From positions 1-51,480 of the IMG/VR virus record IMGVR_UViG_3300025012_000123: a stretch of 51,480 nt of DNA; one strand, given 5' to 3'. Within the stretch, counting starts at the first letter, position 1. The number at the start of each line of letters is the position of its first letter. The notes under the pieces were generated by a model. That model had not been told where the DNA came from, searched no databases, and was given only the letters and a program-made list of their open reading frames with translations. The stretch comes from a virus. Of this stretch, positions 6,858 to 14,527 are shown one piece after another. The translations under genes were made by a program, and so were the position numbers.

Positions 6858-6867
6858 TCCGTTAGGC
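6774..6867 (+). other. attC-like site F (end of array)
   Basis: R'' AGCCAAC (6774-6780), L'' GTTTGCCG (6785-6792) paired with L' CGGCAAAC (6847-6854), inner GCCGGTTC/GAACCGGC stem, and R' GTTAGGC (6861-6867), a perfect GTTRRRY core. No GCCTAAC partner occurs downstream, so the array ends here. Confidence 0.72.
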
Positions 6868-6877
6868 GAAATAAGGC

Positions 6878-7123
6878 ATGCCCCTAGAGGGAAGAATGAC
6901 AACAAAATTTCATAACTGGTTTCGTATAAATCAACCAAAGGGATACACGCTTTACTCCTTTCTTCAAAAAGCGTGGGATGAGGGCATGCGTCGTGGTATA
7001 GAACAAGCGACAAAAAAGCAAGATACCCCATCGTGTCCGTATTGTGGGTGGGGCGAGTTTTCGATAATTATCAGGAGTGAATATAGATATGACTGTAAAA
7101 AATGCCATCACCTGTTCAATTAA
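6878..7123 (+). CDS. Small zinc-ribbon protein
   Basis: 81 residues from ATG 6878. An internal ATG at 6896 (MTTKFHNWF) has the better GAGGGAAG site and is a likely true start. The C-terminus carries CPYCGW and, about 20 residues on, CKKCHH, a classic two-knuckle zinc ribbon. It directly follows the last attC core, so it may be backbone or an unclosed seventh cassette. Confidence 0.65.
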   Translation: MPLEGRMTTKFHNWFRINQPKGYTLYSFLQKAWDEGMRRGIEQATKKQDTPSCPYCGWGEFSIIIRSEYRYDCKKCHHLFN

Positions 7124-7176
7124 CAGTGTCGCACGAACATCTTGCACTCCTTAACCGGCTTAGGTATATTATAGCC

Positions 7177-7338
7177 ATGCACCAAATCATCAAGAAATAT
7201 CTCTCCAGCGTGGGTCGCAAGGGTGGTCAAAAATCCAAACGGCGCCTCGGGAGTAAAGAGGCGTCCAAAATGGCGAGGGCCAGATGGTCGAAAAAGAATC
7301 ATGTGGCGAAGAGTCGTGCGGACAGTGCGCCGAGGTAA
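7177..7338 (+). CDS. Small basic protein with GRKGGQKSKRRL motif
   Basis: 53 residues from ATG 7177; the upstream in-frame extension overlaps a neighbour and lacks a ribosome site. It is very basic with an internal G-R-K-G-G / M-A-R-A-R-W pattern typical of small phage and plasmid proteins of the GGKA..ARW type, probably nucleic-acid binding. It overlaps the next small membrane-protein gene. Confidence 0.6.
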   Translation: MHQIIKKYLSSVGRKGGQKSKRRLGSKEASKMARARWSKKNHVAKSRADSAPR

Positions 7339-7442
7339 TGCAGGAAATGTTCTGGAGCGGGGCGAAGATAGGTGCCGGTGTCGGCGCGATGATTGTCATC
7401 GTCCTCATCCTCTTCCTGGTGTCGGCCGTGACCTACTTGTGA
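7284..7442 (+). CDS. Small single-span membrane protein
   Basis: 52 residues. An acidic, cysteine-bearing N-terminus (CGEESCGQC) is followed by one clear transmembrane helix of about 20 hydrophobic residues (IGAGVGAMIVIVLILFLVSA). It overlaps the preceding gene in another frame. The topology suggests a small inner-membrane protein; function unknown. Confidence 0.55.
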   Translation: MVEKESCGEESCGQCAEVMQEMFWSGAKIGAGVGAMIVIVLILFLVSAVTYL

Positions 7443-7466
7443 GGCACGAGGAGAAGATGAAAGAAA

Positions 7467-8240
7467 TTGCGAGGCGCTACCGTGGGTGTTAAGATTGGCT
7501 GTCCTGTCCCAGTTCAGGACCGGCTCGTTACCTTGCGGGCCACAATAGCCAGCATCCAGGACCAGAAGGATGTCGAGGTTGTACCCTTGGTCATAACAGA
7601 TAATCAAAAGGTGTTGGATTGGTGCGAAAAAAGTGCAGTTAAATATCTCGTTCATGAAAATATCCTGGCCGACAAATGGAATGCCGGGTTTAAGTTCTTT
7701 AAAGACAGCGTTGATTTTGTTTTATTCTCAGGCTCCGATGATTTGTATTATCAGGGCTACTGCCGCGAAATGGTTTCGTACATGTTAAAGAACTCAATCG
7801 AAGCCGCCGGAATTGAACAGTACTATTTCCTCGATATTGGCGACGATGGGTATAAGCGCATGGCCTTCTGGAGCGGGTATAAAAACGAGCGCCGAGGGGA
7901 GACTGTTGGCGCAGGCCGCATGCTTTCATATAAGGCACTGGACGCAATTTCATGGGCGCCGTTCAATACCGGGTCTATGCGGTATATGGACAGTCAGATG
8001 ACCAGTTCGCTTGCAACCGCGGGAATCAATATCGTATCATCTGGTCTCAGCCTCCCGGCCATGGGTGTAACTTGTCCTGCCTGGAAGTCAAAGCGGAAAT
8101 TCGAGAACATCGTCAAAGAGTGCCCGCTAATCCCATGGTATAGAATCGACAGGGTTTTGAGTGATTATTTCCCCGAAGTTTTCTTGCTCGATATTGAGGG
8201 CCATATTAAGGAAAACGATAGGACATCACATGGAAAATAA
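7467..8240 (+). CDS. GT-A glycosyltransferase-like protein 1
   Basis: 257 residues if started at TTG 7467; a GTG at 7482 (MGVKIGCPVP) is equally likely and places the first beta-strand at the N-terminus. The fold is glycosyltransferase 2-like: strand IGCPVPVQDR, repeat of LRATIASIQDQ, VVPLVITDN, then FVLFSGSDDLYY, in which SDD stands for the metal-binding DxD. It is the first of three glycosyltransferase-like genes. Donor and acceptor are not predictable. The end overlaps the methyltransferase by 11 bp. Confidence 0.65.
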   Translation: MRGATVGVKIGCPVPVQDRLVTLRATIASIQDQKDVEVVPLVITDNQKVLDWCEKSAVKYLVHENILADKWNAGFKFFKDSVDFVLFSGSDDLYYQGYCREMVSYMLKNSIEAAGIEQYYFLDIGDDGYKRMAFWSGYKNERRGETVGAGRMLSYKALDAISWAPFNTGSMRYMDSQMTSSLATAGINIVSSGLSLPAMGVTCPAWKSKRKFENIVKECPLIPWYRIDRVLSDYFPEVFLLDIEGHIKENDRTSHGK

Positions 8241-8775
8241 AGACTGGTTTGAGAAAATGCAAAACCTGCTTCATCGTCGCTCGATAGGCGATATAAAGAA
8301 ACAGCCCGTGATTGATGACTACAAAGAGCATGTCGCCTATGCTATGGCTTCCGGCTGGCTAAAGCCGAAGGATGTTGTTCTCGATGTTGGATGCGGAGAA
8401 AAGCGGCTTATGACTGCTCTTCTGGAATTCGGGTTTGACGGGGAATACAACGGCATAGACCCGTTCCCTGTCGATGATACAGTAAGCAAAATATGTATAG
8501 AAGACGGTACGCTTCATCGTAACTTCGATACAGTAATGTGCTTCGCCGTCCTGGACGGGGTAAAGGATATTGAGAAAACTCTTTCCGAGCTTAACCGCAT
8601 TTCAGAGCGTTCTATAATTATGCTCACGGGGATAGGGATTAAGCCTGACCGTTGCCATACGTTTGAGATTTCACTTGAACTCCTGGACGCCGGACTCCCT
8701 GATTTCAAGCGGTCTGATAAATCCAAATTCCTGCACCCCAAGGTAGCGCTCTTATGTTACCAAAGATGGAGATAG
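8230..8775 (+). CDS. SAM-dependent class I methyltransferase
   Basis: 181 residues from ATG 8230, which overlaps the end of the glycosyltransferase gene. Motif I is VVLDVGCGEKRL (about residues 56-67), then YNGIDPFP with the acidic end of strand 2, and FDTVMCFAVLDGV as motif IV. Substrate unknown. Its position among glycosyltransferases suggests modification of a sugar or of a lipid-linked glycan. Confidence 0.75.
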   Translation: MENKDWFEKMQNLLHRRSIGDIKKQPVIDDYKEHVAYAMASGWLKPKDVVLDVGCGEKRLMTALLEFGFDGEYNGIDPFPVDDTVSKICIEDGTLHRNFDTVMCFAVLDGVKDIEKTLSELNRISERSIIMLTGIGIKPDRCHTFEISLELLDAGLPDFKRSDKSKFLHPKVALLCYQRWR

Positions 8776-8918
8776 TGGTCTTATGCGGGGTAGCCTATTG
8801 CATAATCGTTCTCGGGTATCTGGTTCTATTTGGTCTCGGGCGAGGGACGATAAACGGGGCAAACAAAAACAAACTGGAGTTTGAAGCATGGCGCAAGCGA
8901 CACATTGGGCGGCAGTAA
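8754..8918 (+). CDS. Small single-span membrane protein
   Basis: 54 residues from ATG 8754 (or ATG 8766). One strongly hydrophobic helix (VVLCGVAYCIIVLGYLVLF) is followed by a basic tail. It overlaps both the methyltransferase end and the start of the next glycosyltransferase in a different frame, typical of tightly packed phage genes. Function unknown. Confidence 0.5.
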   Translation: MLPKMEIVVLCGVAYCIIVLGYLVLFGLGRGTINGANKNKLEFEAWRKRHIGRQ

Positions 8919-9589
8919 TATTCTACAATGACACTCCCGAACTTCTTGATTTGTGTCTCGGGTCCATGAAGCGCAATGGCTTTAAAATCATTTGCGTTGA
9001 TGGGGCGTATGTGGATTTCGTGAAGACTAACCGCATAAACGGGATGAGCGTGGACACCTATGCCAGTACGGAAGAGAATCAGAATGTTGCGAAAAAACAT
9101 GCCGATGTTTTTATCCCCTGTCCTGAAAATGGGTGGGAGACTCAGATTGATAAGCGCAATGCCGCGCTGGCGGCCGTGCCCGACGGAGACTTCTACTGGT
9201 CTTTGGATGCCGATGAAGAGGTAATAGACAACGCTGGGATTCAGCCGATAACCATGGCCGATGTCTATCGGATAATGGAATACGAAGACGCCAAGGGTAC
9301 GACAAGAAAGTTTTCGGCCATTCGCACCTATCGCAAAGCGCATCACCTGAAATATATCTATCAGCACTGTCGCATTTATGACTCATCACTGCATGTTCCC
9401 GGCAATCTCGACAGTGGATTGATTGTTAAGGCCCACTGGGATAAGAACGCCCTTCACCCGTTCATCTATGATAACAAGGGGGCGATTATAAGCATCAGGC
9501 ATCATCGCTTTTTGCGTCCGCAAGAGCGCATCAAGCAGAAGGTCCGCTATTATCTCGACCGCGAGGAAGCGAAGCTCTCCTATGCTTGA
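8888..9589 (+). CDS. Glycosyltransferase-like protein 2 (GT-A, DxD)
   Basis: 233 residues. N-terminal AAVIFYNDTPELLDLCL and IICVDGAYVDF form the nucleotide-binding half. FYWSLDADEEVI contains the DADE metal site (about residue 105). A C-terminal HHRFLRPQERIKQK segment is typical of phage glycosyltransferase 2 homologues. It overlaps the next gene by 8 bp. Confidence 0.75.
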   Translation: MAQATHWAAVIFYNDTPELLDLCLGSMKRNGFKIICVDGAYVDFVKTNRINGMSVDTYASTEENQNVAKKHADVFIPCPENGWETQIDKRNAALAAVPDGDFYWSLDADEEVIDNAGIQPITMADVYRIMEYEDAKGTTRKFSAIRTYRKAHHLKYIYQHCRIYDSSLHVPGNLDSGLIVKAHWDKNALHPFIYDNKGAIISIRHHRFLRPQERIKQKVRYYLDREEAKLSYA

Positions 9590-10322
9590 ACAGACAGCCC
9601 GCGGTATTGACCGCTACCGTATTGCCTGCATACCGACCATGCCCTCTCGGATGAATATCGTAGAGCGGTCGGCCATGAGTATCGCCCGTCAAGTGGATGT
9701 TCTTTTTATCTACTGTAATAACGGGGCAAAACTCCCGGAGTCGTTGCGCTCGATAAAGAATGTTGTCCCGGTGGAAAACGAGCCCGACCGGGGAAGTGCC
9801 GGACGGTTTATGATTTGCGGCATGCGCGGATACCTGTTCTTCTGCGACGACGACCTTGTTTACCCGGAGCACTACTGTGATATCATGATTGAAACGATTG
9901 AAAAATATGACAGGCGAGCCGTGGTCTCTATGCATGGTCGGAATATAGACCTACCCATGATTTCCTATCAGGGAATGGGGCGGGGCCGCAACCTTGAAAT
10001 CCATGCCTGTCGGAAAGAGGTTCTGCGCGATGCCGAGGTGATGATGGTTGGCACCGGGGTTATGGCCTATCACTGGTCTACGCTGGATGGGTTGCTTTTA
10101 AAGGATATTATCCATAACAACCTTGATGATGTTGAATTCAGTATCAGATGCCATGAGCGACTGACCCCCATGGTGGTTGCCAAGCATGGCGCCGGTACGT
10201 TTGAATACCTGGAGCCGACGGGGATGACCATCTGGGGCGAGACCGTGAAGAACAACAAGCCTCTGCTCGCCATGATAAACAGCTTCAAAGGTTGGCGTAA
10301 GTATGGCCTCCAAGCATCATAA
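9582..10322 (+). CDS. Glycosyltransferase-like protein 3
   Basis: 246 residues. IACIPTMPSR starts the first strand, VDVLFIYCNNG the second, and RGYLFFCDDDLVYPEHY holds the DDD motif (about residue 88), followed by acceptor-loop helices and TFEYLEPTGMTIWG. The fold is GT-A. With the two preceding proteins it may build a short glycan on a phage or host target. Confidence 0.75.
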   Translation: MLEQTARGIDRYRIACIPTMPSRMNIVERSAMSIARQVDVLFIYCNNGAKLPESLRSIKNVVPVENEPDRGSAGRFMICGMRGYLFFCDDDLVYPEHYCDIMIETIEKYDRRAVVSMHGRNIDLPMISYQGMGRGRNLEIHACRKEVLRDAEVMMVGTGVMAYHWSTLDGLLLKDIIHNNLDDVEFSIRCHERLTPMVVAKHGAGTFEYLEPTGMTIWGETVKNNKPLLAMINSFKGWRKYGLQAS

Positions 10323-10476
10323 CCCCCTCGATTTCCATCACGAAAAAAGCGGATTCACCTGCCCGGAATGCGGCAATACCCTTGTTACCGATGATGCAGA
10401 TTTTTACGTCTGGTGCATAAGCAAGGGCTGTAATGCCTATGCCCTGCTCCTGGAAGCCAGTTGGAAGGAGCGGTAA
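10303..10476 (+). CDS. 57-residue zinc-ribbon protein
   Basis: Starts inside the end of glycosyltransferase 3 and ends TAATG on the terminase small-subunit start. CPECG and, about 20 residues later, CISKGC provide four cysteines. Probably a structural zinc ribbon; no function known. Confidence 0.6.
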   Translation: MASKHHNPLDFHHEKSGFTCPECGNTLVTDDADFYVWCISKGCNAYALLLEASWKER

Positions 10477-11216
10477 TGGAAGACGATAAGACCCCGGAAT
10501 CCGTGCCTGAATTCAAGAAGCCAGATAATCCGATGGAGATGGGCAAAGTTCGAAAGGCTATGAGCAAGAAGCTTGAGGCGCTGAAGACCGACAGCCTCGA
10601 AGCCCTGATAATGTCCAAGCGCGGTTTATCCGACCGGCAACGGCTGTTCCTCGAAGAATATCTGAAGGATATGAATGTGGTTGAGGCAGCACGCCGGGCC
10701 TCGGTTTCCAACACCCATGCCTATAAATGGGTACGCCTTGCCGAGTTTAGGGAGGTCGTTGAATCCCGGTTGGAGATTATCCGCAAGGAATATGAGGTTG
10801 TCACCCAGGAGACCGTCGGGCAGTTACGGCAAATCATTAACGCCGACCTTGGCGAATACCAAGAATGGAACGAAACGGTGGTCCGGGTGTTCGACTCAAA
10901 GACCCTTGAAAAAACATCGGTCGTTAAAGAGGTTTATAATACCGAATGGGGTCCACGGCTTGTCCTTTATGATAAGATGCAGGCTATCAAGCAGATGACC
11001 GAGATATTGGGGTTGGTCGATAAAATGCCAAAGCAGAAGAAAGAGCTTGAACAATCAGCCTCCGACGAATCCCTGTTTGAAGCCCTAACCCGAGCCCATG
11101 AAGAACGGGCGGCCAAGCTCCAAGCCCGGGCGAAGGATGCAAAGACCGATGAAATGGTATCAGAACTTGACCCGGCTGGCGCCCTCCCCGCACCGGACGA
11201 GGGCGATGAATCATGA
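10476..11216 (+). CDS. terS: Terminase small subunit
   Basis: 246 residues from ATG 10476 (AAGGAG 8 bases upstream). Residues about 48-85 (GLSDRQRLFLEEYLKD, then AARRASVS and AYKW) form the helix-turn-helix of Terminase_2-type small subunits that recognise the packaging site. A long central helical region and a charged Ala/Asp tail follow. It overlaps the large-subunit gene by 4 bp. Confidence 0.85.
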   Translation: MEDDKTPESVPEFKKPDNPMEMGKVRKAMSKKLEALKTDSLEALIMSKRGLSDRQRLFLEEYLKDMNVVEAARRASVSNTHAYKWVRLAEFREVVESRLEIIRKEYEVVTQETVGQLRQIINADLGEYQEWNETVVRVFDSKTLEKTSVVKEVYNTEWGPRLVLYDKMQAIKQMTEILGLVDKMPKQKKELEQSASDESLFEALTRAHEERAAKLQARAKDAKTDEMVSELDPAGALPAPDEGDES

Positions 11217-13417
11217 AATCCCCCGTCACCGTCCCGGTCCAACTGCTTACCAATTACATTGACCAGCCCGTGGCGTTCATTCAAGACACCCTTCTCCGGT
11301 ATTCCCAGGGCAGCGTAAAGCCTGTAATCTGGCCGCACCAGTGGGCTGCGCTCATGGCCCTGAGAGACAAGGAGTTTGTGACCATTCGTTCGGGGCGCGG
11401 CCGCGGGAAGTCAGCGCTGGCCGCATGGACGGCAATCTGGTTCCTCGCCACCAGGCCTTCCGCAAGCGTCGTCTGTGTGGCACCAAAGGCCGACCAGATA
11501 TTCGACGTTCTCTGGAAAGAGACCGCTAAATGGCTACACCCAAGCCCCCTCCGTGAGCTTCTGCATTGGTCCAAGGAAAAGATTGAGGTTGTCGGTTATG
11601 AGAACGTCTGGTATGCGGTAGCCCGAACGGCGAAGACCAAGGAAGGCCTATCAGGATACCATGCCAAACACCAGATGTTCATCATCGATGAGGCTTCGGG
11701 AGTGGCCGACGATATTTTGGAGACCATCGAAGCCACTCAGTTGTCGAACAAGAAATCCTACGGCAAGGAGGCGGAGATACGGACTCTCCTGATAAGCAAC
11801 CCCAACCGAGTGACGGGGTATTTTTATAAGACCCATAAGCATGAGAAATGGGAAGACCGATGGAAGCGTCTGCACTTTAAGCAGGAGCAGAAGGGATTGA
11901 CCGCCGATGACCGGGCGACCATCGACGCCTACGGGATAGACCATGATGTTGTTCAGGTGTCAATATTCGGGGAGTTCCCGTCTGGAAACCCCCGCGCGGT
12001 TATCCCATATAACGCGATTTGCGAGGCGGAAGACCGTGACCTGGGCATGCCCATGGATGAGACCCCTGGAGAGATTGAATTAGGGGTTGATGTTGCCCGC
12101 TTTGGTGATGACAGTACCGTGATTTACGCCCGCAAGGGATACCGCGTTCTCACCCCATGGCGAGGAAAAAAGGAAGATACCGTACAGACGACCGAGAAAG
12201 TGCTTACGGTGGTCCGCGAGCTCAGGAAAAAGTTTGACTATAAATCCATCATACGGGTCAAGATTGACGATACGGGAATAGGTGGTTCATGTGTAGACCA
12301 ATTACGGCGCAATGTAATGGACGGTCTTGATGTTATCCCCGTTACTTTCGGCGGCTCTGGTGATGACCATTACGGCAACCACGGCTCTATAATGTGGGCG
12401 GATGCCGGGAAGATGATGGAGAAACTTGAGATTCCGCGCGATGACTTCTTGCGCGAAGAACTTGCCGGTCGCAATTGGGAGGCATCGCTCGATAACCGCG
12501 GTCGTCAAATCATCGAGAGCAAAGCCGACTTTAAGAAGCGTATCCACCGCTCGCCCGATAGTGCGGACGCCTTTGTAATGTGCTGCTCCAATCAGGCGCA
12601 GGAGCAGAAGATTTTACCGCGGCTGGTGCATATCCGGGAGACCGTTTACAAGGCCGACCGCGTGAGATTCGACTACGTTCCGCAGCGGCGTGTCGAACTA
12701 TTCGGCTCAATCTGGCATGAAAAAAACATGGAAGACAGCGTATTACTCGCCACCTGGGACAAGGAAATGGGCCAGCTTCTCGTTTTCTATGAGGGGTTCA
12801 GCAATTTTGGGGGGCCAGGAAGTATCGTTCGGAGTCTGAATGAAATGATTGACATGTACAACAAAGAGTGCGGGACGGAAATTAAAGCCCGACGATTTAT
12901 GTGGTATGGAAATCGCGGGATATTCGGATTAACCGAGCAAGCTAGTGAATTTAATAAGGTCAAGGACGGGCCATATTTACAGTGGGAGAGACAGCACCAG
13001 ATTTATATTCAGCCGAATTTCTATTGGGACTTAGATGGGTCGATTCTTGAACTGAATAAGATGGTCAATGCCGGGAGATTAAACATCTACCCCGACTGTG
13101 AACAGTTGAAGATGCAGCTCGAAACATGGTCCATCGACGGCGGGCGCCCGGATAATGCGTCGCACGCCCTATGTCTTGCGCTCTGTAATCTGGTCTCGAT
13201 ACTAGTTCAGACTAAGCGGATGGAGAAGCCGGTAAAAGTCTTGCGCGAATATTCAGGAGACAAGGACGCATTCCTGAAGAAGTTCGATAAACTCCTGGAG
13301 CACGGGTCTCCGCTACAAATTAGGAAATACTTGCCGTCTCCAAGCAATCCGCTACCGACAGGCAAACCGTCCGAACGTCAACGTATCGGTACGTTGGGCA
13401 ATAGAGCTGGTCAATAA
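11213..13417 (+). CDS. terL: Terminase large subunit with C-terminal extension
   Basis: 734 residues. The ATPase part has a Walker A variant SGRGRGKS (60-67), Walker B MFIIDEASG (about 153-161) and a coupling motif LLISNPNR. The nuclease (RNase H fold) has GVDVARFGDDST (about 290), KIDDTGIGG and SPDSADAFVM. Typical large subunits end here at about 450-500 residues. This one carries about 270 more, including a strand-rich segment (VELFGSIWHEKNMEDSVLL) and RPDNASHALCLALC, which look like a second, degenerate RNase H-like domain. Confidence 0.93.
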   Translation: MKSPVTVPVQLLTNYIDQPVAFIQDTLLRYSQGSVKPVIWPHQWAALMALRDKEFVTIRSGRGRGKSALAAWTAIWFLATRPSASVVCVAPKADQIFDVLWKETAKWLHPSPLRELLHWSKEKIEVVGYENVWYAVARTAKTKEGLSGYHAKHQMFIIDEASGVADDILETIEATQLSNKKSYGKEAEIRTLLISNPNRVTGYFYKTHKHEKWEDRWKRLHFKQEQKGLTADDRATIDAYGIDHDVVQVSIFGEFPSGNPRAVIPYNAICEAEDRDLGMPMDETPGEIELGVDVARFGDDSTVIYARKGYRVLTPWRGKKEDTVQTTEKVLTVVRELRKKFDYKSIIRVKIDDTGIGGSCVDQLRRNVMDGLDVIPVTFGGSGDDHYGNHGSIMWADAGKMMEKLEIPRDDFLREELAGRNWEASLDNRGRQIIESKADFKKRIHRSPDSADAFVMCCSNQAQEQKILPRLVHIRETVYKADRVRFDYVPQRRVELFGSIWHEKNMEDSVLLATWDKEMGQLLVFYEGFSNFGGPGSIVRSLNEMIDMYNKECGTEIKARRFMWYGNRGIFGLTEQASEFNKVKDGPYLQWERQHQIYIQPNFYWDLDGSILELNKMVNAGRLNIYPDCEQLKMQLETWSIDGGRPDNASHALCLALCNLVSILVQTKRMEKPVKVLREYSGDKDAFLKKFDKLLEHGSPLQIRKYLPSPSNPLPTGKPSERQRIGTLGNRAGQ

Positions 13418-13468
13418 CATTCTTCCATTGCTGGTGCGGGGTTATTAAGCAGGACAAAATAAGCCACA

Positions 13469-13588
13469 TCATTCCATCTCCTCCTCTATTTCGTCCGCCG
13501 CAGCCTCCGCCTCGTCTATGCCGTCTAGATAGGCATCAAGCTCACGGTCGCGGAAATCCTGGCACAATTGTTCAATATTTTTCGGCAT
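13469..13588 (-). CDS. Small acidic hypothetical protein
   Basis: 39 residues from ATG at 13588, very acidic C-terminus (DEAEAAADEIEEEME). The longer upstream frame is ignored because it runs through a strong hairpin. It is the last gene of the leftward region, facing the terminase genes tail to tail. Confidence 0.45.
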   Translation of the reverse strand: MPKNIEQLCQDFRDRELDAYLDGIDEAEAAADEIEEEME

Positions 13589-13937
13589 AATGTTTCCCGT
13601 ATGTGATAACGGTTCGCGGAACGCACGCCGTACTAAACTTAGCGGCCCGACATGACGCGGGTGAGGATGGGGCGCGCGCCGGCCTGCCGTCAGGACAGGC
13701 CGGACCAGCGCCCCACAGCAATCGCGGAGGGTAGTGCATTTGGGAGAGCAGGCCAAAACAGTCTACCATAATATTAATTTTGGCCTGCGAACCGGCCAGC
13801 CCAGGGTTGTTTAGTGTTTTTGGCGCTGCCTTTCGCTTTGCCCGTATTGCTTTATAATAAGCCGAATCCCCGCGAACCTTGGAGGGGCCTTTTGCGGCCC
13901 CTCCTTTTTTTCCCATCTTTGAGGGCGTCCAGTTCAT
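13572..13937 (-). CDS. Basic hypothetical protein (C-terminal part doubtful)
   Basis: ATG 13937 has a GGAG site nine bases upstream. Residues 1-45 (including SKMGKKGGAAKG and SAYYKAIRAKRKAAP) are basic and look like a small nucleic-acid-binding protein of the GGAAKG type. The rest of the 121-residue frame reads through a GC-rich hairpin and may not be selected. Its 5' end also contains the plus-strand terminator at 13881. Confidence 0.4.
   Translation of the reverse strand: MNWTPSKMGKKGGAAKGPSKVRGDSAYYKAIRAKRKAAPKTLNNPGLAGSQAKINIMVDCFGLLSQMHYPPRLLWGAGPACPDGRPARAPSSPASCRAAKFSTACVPRTVITYGKHYAEKY
13661..13706. other. Long GC-rich hairpin
   Basis: GGGGCGC pairs with GCGCCCC and an inner CCGGCCTG pairs with CAGGCCGG, leaving a small loop. 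It is not followed by a T-run on either strand. It may be a processing site, a Rho-independent pause or a packaging-related structure near the terminase genes. Confidence 0.5.
13881..13911 (+). terminator. Rho-independent terminator after the terminase genes
   Basis: GGAGGGGCC, loop TTTTGC, GGCCCCTCC, then seven T. A textbook intrinsic terminator for rightward transcription coming from terL, stopping it before it runs into the leftward early region. Confidence 0.85.
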
Positions 13938-14077
13938 TTTTGGTTTCTCCAAACCTTAGCGTCGTCCAGGGACTCAAAAGCCCTGAACCCACCCTCGCAC
14001 CGCGTAACGACAGCGGCCCATGGGGCCATTTTTACGGCTTCGCGGCGATTCAGCGTGTCTAAAAATTCCTGTCTCAT
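13934..14077 (-). CDS. 47-residue hypothetical protein
   Basis: Start ATG 14077 has AAAGGAG seven bases upstream. The product (including MAPWAAVVTRCEGGF and SLDDAKVW) looks like a compact alpha/beta mini-protein. It overlaps the next gene by 4 bp. Function unknown. Confidence 0.6.
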   Translation of the reverse strand: MRQEFLDTLNRREAVKMAPWAAVVTRCEGGFRAFESLDDAKVWRNQK

Positions 14078-14103
14078 TTTAGGCTCCTTTAGTTTGTGTT
14101 TGT

Positions 14104-14150
14104 CTCTTATCCTACCTATAATATACACAAACGCTTGAGCAAGAGCAAGA
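14104..14150 (-). promoter_or_regulatory. Possible leftward promoter
   Basis: On the minus strand TTGCTC, 16 bases, then TATAGG within an AT-rich stretch (TATATTATAGG), upstream of the 14,077 gene. The boxes are only partial matches. Confidence 0.3.
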
Positions 14151-14283
14151 GCAACACTTATTTTTAAAATCTTTTCGAGGCTGAAAGCCTCGTTTTCCCC
14201 TGATTTGCGCCAAAAACATTGAACACAACTGTAACGACACGCAGTTATTGCGTGATTGGTCCGCTTATCGAGCCGCGTAGTAA

Positions 14284-14361
14284 TCATGCATCCCCAAAAA
14301 TACACCCCCCAACATAAAGAACGAACACCAGATAGACAAAAATCTTAATTGCGATAACCAT
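14284..14361 (-). CDS. 25-residue hydrophobic peptide
   Basis: A very small frame that overlaps the end of the preceding gene and encodes one membrane-spanning stretch (KIFVYLVFVLYVGGCIF). Could be a small membrane toxin-like or regulatory peptide, or chance. Confidence 0.3.
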   Translation of the reverse strand: MVIAIKIFVYLVFVLYVGGCIFGDA

Positions 14362-14527
14362 GGGCTTTCCTTTCGCAGTATTCTTTCGCCGCACCTGTAC
14401 CTCGAATATACCCTCCGGCCGTCAAGACATCGACTCCAAACATAAACATGAAAAGCACGAAGCAGAACAGTAAAAACATCATCCACTTGACGGCCAGGGT
14501 TAAGTCGAACTTACGCCTGCGATACAT
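14345..14527 (-). CDS. 60-residue single-span membrane protein
   Basis: Basic N-terminus MYRRRKFD, then one strong transmembrane helix (WMMFLLFCFVLFMFMFGV) and a basic C-terminus. The start overlaps the end of the upstream gene. Function unknown; a small membrane-acting phage protein. Confidence 0.6.
   Translation of the reverse strand: MYRRRKFDLTLAVKWMMFLLFCFVLFMFMFGVDVLTAGGYIRGTGAAKEYCERKAHGYRN

Larger units (their letters stand above)
4479..6861 (+). mobile_element. Integron-like gene cassette array (attC cluster without integrase)
   Basis: Six attC-like sites, all in the same orientation, separate short rightward genes. Cassette units running from the T after the core G to the next core G are 4479-4837, 4838-5276, 5277-5840, 5841-6299 and 6300-6861 (359-564 bp). 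In each unit the R'' box is complementary to the R' core at the START of that same unit: ACCTAAC/GTTAGGT, GCACAAC/GTTGTGC, GCCCAAC/GTTGGGC and AACCAAC/GTTGGTT are exact, and AGCCAAC/GTTGGTT holds with one G-U. This is expected if each unit once circularised and inserted by recombination at G^TT. No IntI-type tyrosine recombinase or attI is visible in the window. It is best described as a CALIN-type cluster in a phage. Confidence 0.75.

Noticed and set aside
4425-6867. Plain transcription terminators between small genes
   Set aside because: The inverted repeats lack T-runs and follow the R''-L''-L'-R' spacing with GTTRRRY-like cores and the register expected for integron cassettes.
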